Below are positions 51,785 through 59,830 of a stretch of 64,000 nucleotides of DNA, in pieces. The number at the start of each line of letters is the position of its first letter. Position 1 is the stretch's first letter. Origin of the DNA: Brevibacterium antiquum (GTDB taxonomy: Bacteria > Actinomycetota > Actinomycetes > Actinomycetales > Brevibacteriaceae); the NCBI RefSeq assembly GCF_016107655.1, contig NZ_JABASX010000003.1:248001-312000 (forward strand). The letters are read 5' to 3'. Made by a program: the position numbers and the translations under genes. Below the pieces are notes generated by a model that saw only the letters and a program-made list of their open reading frames with translations, ran no database searches and was not told the DNA's origin.

Positions 51785-53593
51785 ATGAGCCCAGCGACAA
51801 TGCCCCAATCCACGACCCCGGTCGTGGACTTCAAGGTTGATACGACGTCATCGACGACCGATGTCTTCCTCGCGAAGGTGGCCGAGGACGCGAATCTGCC
51901 GTTGCTGGCCAAACCAGTTGAGAACGGCTGGGAGGAAGTGAGCGCCGGCGAATTCCTCACCCAGGTCCGCACAGCAGCCAAGGGGCTCATTGCTTCCGGA
52001 GTCGAGGTCGGGGACCGGATCGCGATCTTCGGTCCCACCTCCTTCGAATGGACGCTCAGCGACTACGCCGTGTGGTTCGCCGGCGCGATCTCCGTTCCGT
52101 TCTACGACACTTCTTCCGAAGACCAGCTGGCCTGGATGATCAAAGACGCGGAAGTCGGCCGTGGCCTTGTCAGCACACGTGAGCACGCCGACCGGGTCGA
52201 AGCCGCTGCGGCCGCCGCCGGAATCGCGGCCCCACAGCTATGGGTGTGGGACCAAGGAGCCTCCGCCGAGCTCGAGACAACCGGGCGCGAGATCAGCGAT
52301 GACGCCCTCGAAGCTCAGCGCTCACAGGTCACCGGCGAATCGGTCGCCACCCTCATCTACACCTCCGGCACCACCGGCAAGCCCAAGGGCTGCGTCCTCA
52401 CACACGGGAACTTTGTGCAGACGGTGCAAGCTGCTCAGGAGCAGATCCCTGAGATCTTCACCGGAGGCATGCGCGCCCTGTTGTTCCTGCCGCAGGCACA
52501 TGTCTTTGCCCGCTTCATCGAGGTCCTTGCGATCAGCTCCGGCGCTCTGCTGGCCCACCAGTCCGACCTGACCAAGCTCACCGACGCGCTTGCCAGCTTC
52601 CGTCCATCGTTCATCCTCGGAGTTCCTCGAGTCTTCGAGAAGGTATTCAACTCGGCACTGGCGACGGCCCAGTCCGGCGGCAAGGAGAAGATCTTCCGTC
52701 GAGCAGAACAGGTCGCGGTCTCCTATTCCAAGGCCACGGATGCCGGCAAGGTCCCGGTCGCGCTCAAGCTGCAGCACGCGCTCTTCGACAAACTCGTGTA
52801 TTCGAAGCTCCGTACGGTCATGGGCAACAACGTCAGCGCCGCGGTCTCCGGCGGCGGCCCCCTCGGCGCCCACCTCGGTCACTTCTTCCGCGGAGTCGGC
52901 CTCGTCGTCCTCGAAGGATACGGCCTGACGGAGACGACCGCCCCGATCACTGTCAATGTGCCGGAAAAGGCCAAAATCGGCACCGTCGGCATTCCCCTTC
53001 CCGGTGTCAGCGTGGCGATCGCACCCGATGGGGAGATTCTGGCCAAGGGCGTCCCTGTCTTCCGCGAATACTGGAACAACCCCAAGGCCACCGACAAGGA
53101 ATTCCACGACGGATGGTTCGCCACCGGCGACCTCGGCTCACTCGACGAGGACGGCTACCTCACGATCAGCGGCCGCAAGAAGGAGCTCATCGTCACCTCG
53201 AGCGGCAAGAACATCGCGCCGGCACCTCTCGAAGATGCACTGCGCCGCCACCCGCTCATCGGCCAGCCTGTGGTCGTCGGCGACAACCGGAAGTTCATCT
53301 CTGCACTCATCTTCCTCGACTCGGAGATGCTGCCGACATGGTTGAAGAATCATGATCTGCCGGAGATGGACCTGCGCCAGGCTTCTGCCGACGAAACCGT
53401 GAGAGCCACCATCGAGCAGGCAGTCGAGAACGTCAACAGAACCGTGTCACGGGCGGAGGGCATCAAGAAGTTCACAATCCTGCCCGTTGAACTCACCGAA
53501 GACAACGGCTACCTGTCGGCAAAGCAGTCGGTCAAGCGTCACCTCGTCGGCAAGGACTTCGCCGCCGACATCGACGCGCTCTACGCCGACTGA
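51785..53593 (+). CDS. long-chain fatty acid-CoA ligase (AMP-forming, FadD15-like)
   Basis: A 602-residue ANL-superfamily enzyme. The AMP-binding P-loop is TLIYTSGTTGKPKGCVLTHG, the A5 region LVVLEGYGLTETTAPITVNV, and the C-terminal hinge and catalytic lysine region YLTISGRKKELIVTSSGKNI. These fit activation of long-chain fatty acids to acyl-CoA in the manner of FadD15. Substrate length is not determinable here. The ATG at 51785 has a strong GAAGGAG. Probably monocistronic. Confidence 0.92.
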   Translation: MSPATMPQSTTPVVDFKVDTTSSTTDVFLAKVAEDANLPLLAKPVENGWEEVSAGEFLTQVRTAAKGLIASGVEVGDRIAIFGPTSFEWTLSDYAVWFAGAISVPFYDTSSEDQLAWMIKDAEVGRGLVSTREHADRVEAAAAAAGIAAPQLWVWDQGASAELETTGREISDDALEAQRSQVTGESVATLIYTSGTTGKPKGCVLTHGNFVQTVQAAQEQIPEIFTGGMRALLFLPQAHVFARFIEVLAISSGALLAHQSDLTKLTDALASFRPSFILGVPRVFEKVFNSALATAQSGGKEKIFRRAEQVAVSYSKATDAGKVPVALKLQHALFDKLVYSKLRTVMGNNVSAAVSGGGPLGAHLGHFFRGVGLVVLEGYGLTETTAPITVNVPEKAKIGTVGIPLPGVSVAIAPDGEILAKGVPVFREYWNNPKATDKEFHDGWFATGDLGSLDEDGYLTISGRKKELIVTSSGKNIAPAPLEDALRRHPLIGQPVVVGDNRKFISALIFLDSEMLPTWLKNHDLPEMDLRQASADETVRATIEQAVENVNRTVSRAEGIKKFTILPVELTEDNGYLSAKQSVKRHLVGKDFAADIDALYAD

Positions 53594-53603
53594 CCACGGT
53601 CCG

Positions 53604-53640
53604 GCGAGGGGACGCAGGCCCGCAAGGAGACGTAGGCTGG
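53604..53640. repeat. 18/19-bp tandem duplication just after the acyl-CoA synthetase gene
   Basis: GCGAGGGGACGCAGGCCC is followed by GCAAGGAGACGTAGGCTGG, 13 of 18 aligned bases equal. It starts 11 bases past the stop; a third, looser copy may overlap the stop itself. Confidence 0.5.
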
Positions 53641-53684
53641 GACTCAGAGGAGACCACTGAGGCACTTGAGCGAAGGAGTGGACC

Positions 53685-54722
53685 GTGTCCGATGACAGCA
53701 TCCAGATGAACAGCTATGTGGCCAAGGACGAGGAATTCGCCCGGGACACGAACTACATCGAAGACCGGATCCTTGCCGCTCCCGACTCGCGGTGGCCGGT
53801 CGAACCCGGTCGCTACCGACTCATTGCCGCTCGTGCCTGCCCGTGGGCGAACCGGACGATCATCGTCCGCAGGCTGCTGGGCCTCGAGGACGTCATCTCC
53901 ATCGGAATGCCGGGTCCCACGCACGATGCTCGGTCATGGACGTTCGACCTCGACCCCGGCGGAGTCGACCCAGTGCTGGGCATCGAGCGTCTGCAGCAGG
54001 CGTTCTTCGCACGCTTCCCGGACTACCCCCGCGGAATCACCGTCCCTGCAATGGTCGAAATCGCCAGTGGTGCTGTCGTGACGAACGATTTCCCGCAGAT
54101 CACCGAGGACTTCTCCACTCAGTGGAAGCAATATCACAGAGAGGGCGCCCCGGATCTCTGGCCCGAAGAGTCTCGGGAGGAGATGGAGAAGGTCATGCGC
54201 CTGATCTACACGGAGATCAACAACGGGGTCTACCGTTGTGGCTTCGCCGGCTCTCAGGAAGCCTACGACGCTGCCTTCGACCGACTGTTCGCTGCTCTCG
54301 ACACGATTGAACAACGTCTGAGCAATTCCCGGTACCTCATGGGCGGCTCCATCACCGAGGCGGATGTCCGTCTATTCACCACGCTGGTTCGCTTCGACCC
54401 CGTCTACTTCGGACACTTCAAGTGCAATCGCCAGACGCTGCGGGATTTCGAGAACCTCTGGGGCTATGCCCGTGATCTCTACCAGACTCCGGGATTCGGA
54501 GACACCGTGGACTTCACTCAGATCAAACAGCACTACTACATCGTCCACGTCGATGTGAACCCGACGCAGATCATTCCCAAGGGTCCCGATCTCGCCGGTT
54601 GGCTCTCGCCTCATGGCCGAGAGAGGCTGGGTGGCTCACCCTTCGGCGACGGCACCGCCCCCGGACCTGTCCGCGCCGGTGAGGAAGTTCCGGAGGAGCA
54701 CACCGCTGCCGCCTGGCTGTGA
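53685..54722 (+). CDS. glutathionyl-hydroquinone reductase-like (GST omega-type) protein
   Basis: A 345-residue thioredoxin-fold plus helical GST C-terminal protein of the Xi/YqjG class. The catalytic CPWA motif is in ARACPWANRTIIV, and the interface helices LWPEESREEMEKVMRLIYTE and YLMGGSITEADVRLFTTL are present. In glutathione-using bacteria this class reduces glutathionyl-hydroquinones; actinobacteria normally use mycothiol, so the real thiol partner is an open question. The GTG at 53685 follows GAAGGAG. Its C-terminal 25 residues are a low-complexity tail. Confidence 0.88.
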   Translation: MSDDSIQMNSYVAKDEEFARDTNYIEDRILAAPDSRWPVEPGRYRLIAARACPWANRTIIVRRLLGLEDVISIGMPGPTHDARSWTFDLDPGGVDPVLGIERLQQAFFARFPDYPRGITVPAMVEIASGAVVTNDFPQITEDFSTQWKQYHREGAPDLWPEESREEMEKVMRLIYTEINNGVYRCGFAGSQEAYDAAFDRLFAALDTIEQRLSNSRYLMGGSITEADVRLFTTLVRFDPVYFGHFKCNRQTLRDFENLWGYARDLYQTPGFGDTVDFTQIKQHYYIVHVDVNPTQIIPKGPDLAGWLSPHGRERLGGSPFGDGTAPGPVRAGEEVPEEHTAAAWL

Positions 54723-54777
54723 TGAAGTCTGCGGGTCGTGCAGTGATTCAGGCCGCGCCGTGATGCGCACCGAAGGC

Positions 54778-55479
54778 TCAGCTTCCAGACCGCGCAGCCT
54801 TTGCCCTCCTACGCTTGCGGACTTTCAATACGATCCACACGGCGACGAAGACGACCACGGCAATGATGACCAGCGTCTGGAAGTAACCTGCATAGGTTTC
54901 CACAATCGACCAGTTCTCGCCGAGGTAGAAGCCGGCAACGATGAGGATGGTGTTCCAGATTGTGCTTCCTGCGGTGGTCAGCACCAGGAACTTGATGATG
55001 GACATGTTCCGCATGCCGGCGGGGATGGAGATCAGGGACCGGAAGATGGGGACCATCCGGCCGAAGAACACTGCCTTGTCACCGTGCTTGTCGAACCATC
55101 CAACCGTCTTGTGCACGTCATCGACGTCGACCAACGGCATCTTCACGGCAATGCGGCTGATGCGCTCAAGGCCGATCCATTTGCCGAGCGCCCACAGGAC
55201 GACTGCACCCACGACGGAGCCGACGGTGGCGAGGATGATCGCCAGGACGATGTTCATGCTTCCCTGGCTGGCCGTGAAGCCCGCCAGCGGCAGCACGAGT
55301 TCGCTGGGAATCGGTGGGAAGATGGTGTCCAAAAACACCAAGAAACCGACACCGATGGGCCCCAGCGTCTCCATGAGCGTCACGGCCCAGGCGGAGAAGC
55401 CGCTGAGATTGCCTGCCGCTGAAGAGCCTGCGGACAGCATCAGATCGATAGGCAGGGCTGTCGAAATTGGTGTCGGCAT
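54778..55479 (-). CDS. DedA family membrane protein
   Basis: A 233-residue integral membrane protein of the DedA/VTT family, whose members act in lipid carrier recycling and membrane homeostasis. Hallmarks are FLDTIFPPIPSELVLPLAGF, the glycine-rich VGSVVGAVVLWALGKWIG, and the conserved amphipathic region FFGRMVPIFRSLISIPAGMR. About five membrane segments are visible. The ATG at 55479 is preceded at seven bases by TAGACT, so it is probably leaderless. It converges with the GST-like gene. Confidence 0.9.
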   Translation of the reverse strand: MPTPISTALPIDLMLSAGSSAAGNLSGFSAWAVTLMETLGPIGVGFLVFLDTIFPPIPSELVLPLAGFTASQGSMNIVLAIILATVGSVVGAVVLWALGKWIGLERISRIAVKMPLVDVDDVHKTVGWFDKHGDKAVFFGRMVPIFRSLISIPAGMRNMSIIKFLVLTTAGSTIWNTILIVAGFYLGENWSIVETYAGYFQTLVIIAVVVFVAVWIVLKVRKRRRAKAARSGS

Positions 55480-55486
55480 GGTCAAA

Positions 55487-55492
55487 AGTCTA
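55487..55492 (-). promoter_or_regulatory. -10 hexamer for leaderless dedA-family gene
   Basis: TAGACT on the minus strand, seven bases before ATG 55479; no ribosome site is present. Confidence 0.5.
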
Positions 55493-55581
55493 GATTACAG
55501 GCGCGGCCCACCACTCCCAGGACCCTCCCAGCGGCTAGTGTTGAAACAGACACCTGCGGGTCACGATCGAAGGAGCACGAA

Positions 55582-56622
55582 GTGGCACCAGCCAAAGTAC
55601 TGGCCTCACGCAACACGGTCGCCGAAGTCGGCCACACCGCCATCAACCAGCCGGGACCAGCCCACCTGATGCGCGCCGTCAAACGCTTCGGCGATCGGCT
55701 GGGCAACCAGTTCGGCGCAGCCATCACCTACTTCCTGGTTCTCGCAGTCATGCCGATCGCGATGTTCACCTTCGCCAGTCTGGGCTTCGTTCTCGACGTT
55801 GCACGTCCGGACCTTCTTCCGATCGTCGTCGAGCAGATCGAGAAGCAGGTGGGCGGAAACTCATCGCTGACGGAGCAGCTGGAGAGCTTCCTCACCAGCT
55901 GGCAGTCGGTCGGCATCATCGCCATCCTGGCGGCTCTCTACACAGGCCAGGGATTCATCGGCAACCTCGGTGCTGCGGTGAGAGCACAGCTGCACGCAGA
56001 CTTCGACGATGTCGTGCCCGATAAGTCATTCGTCAAGAAGATCCTCAACAACGTTGCAACTCTCCTGGGGCTCATCGTGGGCCTGCTGCTCACGGTGGCA
56101 TTGACCGTCGTCGGCACCGGCCTGGGCTCGATCATCAGCGAGATGCTCAACCTCGGCGGGTTCGGGTCATTGGTCATCAGGGTGGTGCCGTTCATCATCA
56201 CGCTGGGGGCTGCTTGGCTGATCTTCATGTTCCTCTTCACCATGCTGCCCGATCACCCGGTCGGCAAAAGAGCCAAGATCAGGGGCTCACTCCTCGGTGC
56301 CGTGGCCTTCACGATTCTCATCAACCTGGCCACTGTCCTCGTCGAGATCTTCTCCGGCAACAAAGCTGCCGGTGTGTTCGGATCGATCATCGCGATCATG
56401 CTGACGATGAATATCTTCGCCCGGATCATCCTGTTCGTTGCGGCCTGGATCGGAACCGCGAACCCGCCCCGGCCACAGGAAGACTCCTCGCCCGAATACC
56501 GCTTCGTCGAACCCCAGGTCCAGATCCAGAGTCTCGGTGCTCTGTTGGCCGGCGCCGGCATCATCGCACTCACTCTGCTGGGATTCCGACGCTTCGACGA
56601 GCACCAGACGAAACGCGATTAG
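55582..56622 (+). CDS. YihY/virulence factor BrkB family membrane protein
   Basis: A 346-residue membrane protein with about six hydrophobic segments (first: AITYFLVLAVMPIAMFTFAS). It shows the YihY pattern of an N-terminal RFGDRLGNQFGAAITYF, a loop with FIGNLGAAVRAQL, and a conserved LLPDHPVGKRAKIRGSLLG segment before the last helices. It was long annotated RNase BN, which is wrong for this family; the function is unknown. The GTG at 55582 follows AAGGAG at a good distance. Confidence 0.88.
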   Translation: MAPAKVLASRNTVAEVGHTAINQPGPAHLMRAVKRFGDRLGNQFGAAITYFLVLAVMPIAMFTFASLGFVLDVARPDLLPIVVEQIEKQVGGNSSLTEQLESFLTSWQSVGIIAILAALYTGQGFIGNLGAAVRAQLHADFDDVVPDKSFVKKILNNVATLLGLIVGLLLTVALTVVGTGLGSIISEMLNLGGFGSLVIRVVPFIITLGAAWLIFMFLFTMLPDHPVGKRAKIRGSLLGAVAFTILINLATVLVEIFSGNKAAGVFGSIIAIMLTMNIFARIILFVAAWIGTANPPRPQEDSSPEYRFVEPQVQIQSLGALLAGAGIIALTLLGFRRFDEHQTKRD

Positions 56623-56642
56623 ACAACCCGTTAGACTGAGCG
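56619..56642. repeat. 12-bp tandem duplication at the yihY-family stop codon
   Basis: TTAGACAACCCG is followed by TTAGACTGAGCG. The TAG stop (56620-56622) is repeated in frame 12 bases later. Confidence 0.5.
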
Positions 56643-56675
56643 AGAATTCGCTAACTGACCGAGGAGACACGACCT

Positions 56676-58103
56676 TTGACTGATGCAACGACGGCTCGCC
56701 TGAACGAATGGGCGAACAAGCAGACTGCCGCCGAAGAACTCATCCCACTGACCGGACGCCTGTACCGCGAGAACGACGTACTGCTGACGCTGTTCGGCCG
56801 GTCGCTGCTGAATAAGTCAGTGATCGGAATGATCAAGGCTCACCGCTATGCCCGCCACTTCCTCGGCGAGGATCTCGACATCGAAGTCACGCTGAAGATC
56901 GTACGGGCGCTGGCCGAGCTTGACCTGGGGCCCACCCGAATCGACTTGGGTCGTCTGATCCAGAAGCAGCAGGAGCAGTCCGACTCCGTTGAGAGCTTCC
57001 TCTCCGCCGAACTCGCCTCAGTTGCGGGTACCAAGGGTGAGGACGGTGCAGTTCGCGACATCGTGCTCTATGGCTTCGGCCGCATCGGCCGTCTGCTGGC
57101 TCGCATCCTCATCGATCGCGCTGGCGGCACAGGTATGCGTCTGCGTGCAATCGTCGTGCGCAAGGGCAGCGACGATGACATCGTCAAGCGCGCATCGCTT
57201 CTGCGACGTGACTCCGTGCACGGCAATTTCGACGGCAGCATCGTCGTCGACGAAGAGGCCAACACGATTCAGGCCAACGGAACGCTGATCCAAGTCATCT
57301 ACTCCAATGATCCCTCGCAGGTCGACTACACCGAGTACGGAATCAACGATGCCGTCATCGTTGACAACACCGGCAAATGGCGTGACGAAGAAGGTCTGTC
57401 CAAGCACCTGGAATGCCCCGGCGCCTCGAAGGTCATTCTCACTGCACCGGGCAAAGGCGACGTCAAGAACATCGTCTACGGTGTCAACGACGCGGCCATT
57501 CTCGATGACGATACTGTCATGTCAGCCGCATCGTGCACCACGAACGCGATCACCCCGGTGCTCAAGGCCCTCCATGACAAGTACGGGGTCCGCAACGGCC
57601 ACGTCGAGACGGTGCACTCGTTCACCAACGACCAAAACCTCATCGACAACTTCCACAAGGGCTCCCGTCGTGGCCGCGCTGCCGGCCTCAACATGGTGCT
57701 CACCGAAACCGGAGCGGCCAAGGCCGTCGCGAAGGCTCTGCCCGAGCTCAAAGGCAAGCTCTCAGGCAACGCGATCCGGGTTCCCACGCCGAACGTGTCG
57801 ATGGCGATCCTCAACCTCAACCTTGAGAATGCAACGAGCGTCGATGAGCTCAACGAGTTCCTGCGTGAGACCTCGATGAATTCGTCGCTGCGCAATCAGA
57901 TCGACTACGTCTCCTCCCCCGAACTGGTCTCCAGCGACCTCGTCGGATCGAAGCGAGCAGGCGTCGTCGATGGCCTGGCCACGATCGTCGATGACGACCG
58001 CGTCGTCGTCTACGTCTGGTACGACAACGAGTTCGGCTACAGCTGCCAAGTCATTCGCTGTGTGGCGAAGATGGCCGGAGTCGACGTTCCTGCGTTCCCC
58101 TGA
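56676..58103 (+). CDS. gap: long-form glyceraldehyde-3-phosphate dehydrogenase
   Basis: A 475-residue GAPDH, about 140 residues longer than standard because of an N-terminal helical extension (residues 1-125, ending SAELASVAGTKGEDGAVR). The Rossmann motif follows (DIVLYGFGRIGRLLARIL) and then the catalytic Cys in MSAASCTTNAITPVLKAL. The C-terminal half is ordinary. This long form matches corynebacterial GapX/PRK08289-like enzymes, linked to gluconeogenesis; cofactor preference is not certain. The TTG start at 56676 has GAGGAG nine bases upstream. Confidence 0.92.
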   Translation: MTDATTARLNEWANKQTAAEELIPLTGRLYRENDVLLTLFGRSLLNKSVIGMIKAHRYARHFLGEDLDIEVTLKIVRALAELDLGPTRIDLGRLIQKQQEQSDSVESFLSAELASVAGTKGEDGAVRDIVLYGFGRIGRLLARILIDRAGGTGMRLRAIVVRKGSDDDIVKRASLLRRDSVHGNFDGSIVVDEEANTIQANGTLIQVIYSNDPSQVDYTEYGINDAVIVDNTGKWRDEEGLSKHLECPGASKVILTAPGKGDVKNIVYGVNDAAILDDDTVMSAASCTTNAITPVLKALHDKYGVRNGHVETVHSFTNDQNLIDNFHKGSRRGRAAGLNMVLTETGAAKAVAKALPELKGKLSGNAIRVPTPNVSMAILNLNLENATSVDELNEFLRETSMNSSLRNQIDYVSSPELVSSDLVGSKRAGVVDGLATIVDDDRVVVYVWYDNEFGYSCQVIRCVAKMAGVDVPAFP

Positions 58104-58135
58104 TCTGATCGATCCGAGCGACTGATCGCATGCGT

Positions 58136-58168
58136 AAGCGCCCGCAGCCTGAATGGCTGCGGGCGCTT
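58136..58168. terminator. bidirectional terminator between gap and the 4TM protein gene
   Basis: AAGCGCCCGCAGCC, TGAAT loop, GGCTGCGGGCGCTT: a 14-bp perfect stem, 32 bases after the gap stop. It is symmetric with A/T flanks on each side. Confidence 0.88.
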
Positions 58169-58262
58169 CACTGTCTGTGAGTGTGGGCTCGCCTCGAGTG
58201 CTTTCCTGCCTACGGCGGCTGAGACGTCCTGTCCGTATGCGACCGGTGACCGGCGAACCTGT

Positions 58263-58868
58263 TCAGGCTCGGTCTCTGCCCCTGCCTGCCTTCTCATTCT
58301 CGAACGCGTCGTGAAGCCAGATCGGGGTATAGGTGCGGAACCGATCGGCCAGCTCGTCATCGCTGTCGAGAATCACGGCAAAGCGATCATCAGCGCTGGA
58401 GAGTTCATTGGCCCACACAGGTCCCAGACAGGCGAGAATCGCACATGCCAGGACAACCGCGACTGCCAAGATCGGTGTCATCGAGAACAGCATCCATCCG
58501 AACAGGAGTCCGATCACCGCAAAGCCGATTGCCACAGCCATACCCGCGTTGCGGCTTCTGGGTGCGCGGGCACGGGCCGGTCTGGCGGAGGATACTGAGT
58601 CGAGGATGTCACGATTGATCCTCGTCCACGCGATGATCGCACCCAGGGCGCACACGATTCCGATCATGATGAGACTGAATGCTGAGAACAGCAGAACCGT
58701 GTCCACCCGAGTCCCCTGCGCCTGCATCGCCGCGCCGAGACCGGCTACGAGCATGGCAAGGGCCAACACGAGCATGCTCAGCAGTCGTGCTCTGCGCACC
58801 GCAATGAGTTCGCCGACGATCTGAGCGAGGAACGCCCGCTGGGCAGCATGGTCTGACATCTCGGTCAT
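58263..58868 (-). CDS. hypothetical four-helix membrane protein
   Basis: A 201-residue protein I cannot assign to a family. Two hydrophobic hairpins are seen (LLSMLVLALAMLVAGLGAAM and VLLFSAFSLIMIGIVCALGA; then AGMAVAIGFAVIGLLFGWML and ILAVAVVLACAILACLGPVW), with a basic linker between and a charged C-terminal tail. The ATG at 58868 overlaps the dehydrogenase stop (ATGA), making it the last gene of the tetR operon. That coupling suggests a role with the transporter. Confidence 0.65.
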   Translation of the reverse strand: MTEMSDHAAQRAFLAQIVGELIAVRRARLLSMLVLALAMLVAGLGAAMQAQGTRVDTVLLFSAFSLIMIGIVCALGAIIAWTRINRDILDSVSSARPARARAPRSRNAGMAVAIGFAVIGLLFGWMLFSMTPILAVAVVLACAILACLGPVWANELSSADDRFAVILDSDDELADRFRTYTPIWLHDAFENEKAGRGRDRA

Positions 58869-59830
58869 CGTACGTAGCCCGCCGCCTTGTCGACCGTGTG
58901 CGGGAACGTCTCACCTGCCGCGTACTTCTCGAACAGGTCGACGAACTGGCCGGCCAGGCGTGTACGCCATCCATCTGTGTCCCCACTCATGTGCGGAGTG
59001 ACGATGACGTTGTCGGCCTGCCACAAGGGGTGGTCGGCTGGCAGCGGCTCTTCGTCGAAGACGTCGAGGCCTGCACCGGAGATCTGACCTGTCTCGAGTG
59101 CGTTGACGAGGTCGGAGGTGACAACACCTTCACCACGACCGACATTGACGAAGTAGGCGCTTGACTCCATGGCGGCGAACACCTCGGCGTCGAAGAGGTT
59201 CTTCGTTCTGTCCGTCAGCGGCGCGATGTTGATGACCCAGTCGACGCCGGACAGGTGAGAACTCAGCTGAGATGAGTCGATGACGATCCCGAAGTCAGCG
59301 TCTCCGGTCCGTGCGTGGCTGCCGGCTCCGGTGACATTGACGTCGAGGGCGCTGAGGACCCTGGCGATCTCCCGGCCGATCGAACCTGTGCCGACGATCA
59401 GAGCCTGGGATCCCGCGAGATTCTTGGTCGATCGACGGTTCCAGACGGACTCCCGTTGGTCCTGAAGTGATCGCAGCGAGTTCTTCGCATGGATCAGGAT
59501 GTAGTTGAGCACGAATTCCGCGATCGGACGGTCGAAGATGCCACGTGCATTCGTGACCACCACCTCCGAGGCCGAGAGTTCGTCGAACAGCAGCGAGTCC
59601 ACCCCTGCCGCGGCCGCGTGGATCCACTTCAGGCTGTCAGCGTGTCCGAATTCGCTGCGCAGCGCCTTTGAGAAGAAGTCCCAGAGAAGGAGGACATCGG
59701 TGCCGGGGAGAGCGGAGCCCAACTCGTGGGCCTCGACGATCCGCAGCTCGACGTCCTCCTTTCGACCGAGATCAGTGAGCTGGTCCGGAATCTCCGTCCC
59801 AGGGGCGTTGAGTATGGTCAGTACCGTCAT
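58865..59830 (-). CDS. D-2-hydroxyacid dehydrogenase family oxidoreductase
   Basis: A 321-residue NAD(P)-dependent dehydrogenase. The nucleotide-binding motif is ALIVGTGSIGREIARVLSAL; catalytic residues are visible as Arg in FVNVGRGEGV, Glu in LDVFDEEPLP and His in VIVTPHMSGDTDGW. Substrates of this family are 2-keto acids or related compounds; none can be named. The ATG at 59830, with AAGGAG seven bases upstream, lies inside the 3' end of the MFS gene (59-base overlap). Confidence 0.9.
   Translation of the reverse strand: MTVLTILNAPGTEIPDQLTDLGRKEDVELRIVEAHELGSALPGTDVLLLWDFFSKALRSEFGHADSLKWIHAAAAGVDSLLFDELSASEVVVTNARGIFDRPIAEFVLNYILIHAKNSLRSLQDQRESVWNRRSTKNLAGSQALIVGTGSIGREIARVLSALDVNVTGAGSHARTGDADFGIVIDSSQLSSHLSGVDWVINIAPLTDRTKNLFDAEVFAAMESSAYFVNVGRGEGVVTSDLVNALETGQISGAGLDVFDEEPLPADHPLWQADNVIVTPHMSGDTDGWRTRLAGQFVDLFEKYAAGETFPHTVDKAAGYVR

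Noticed and set aside
54719..54764. Repeat over the stop codon of the GST-like gene
   Set aside because: GTGAT recurs three times but at unequal spacing (24 and 17 bases), and the sequences between do not align.
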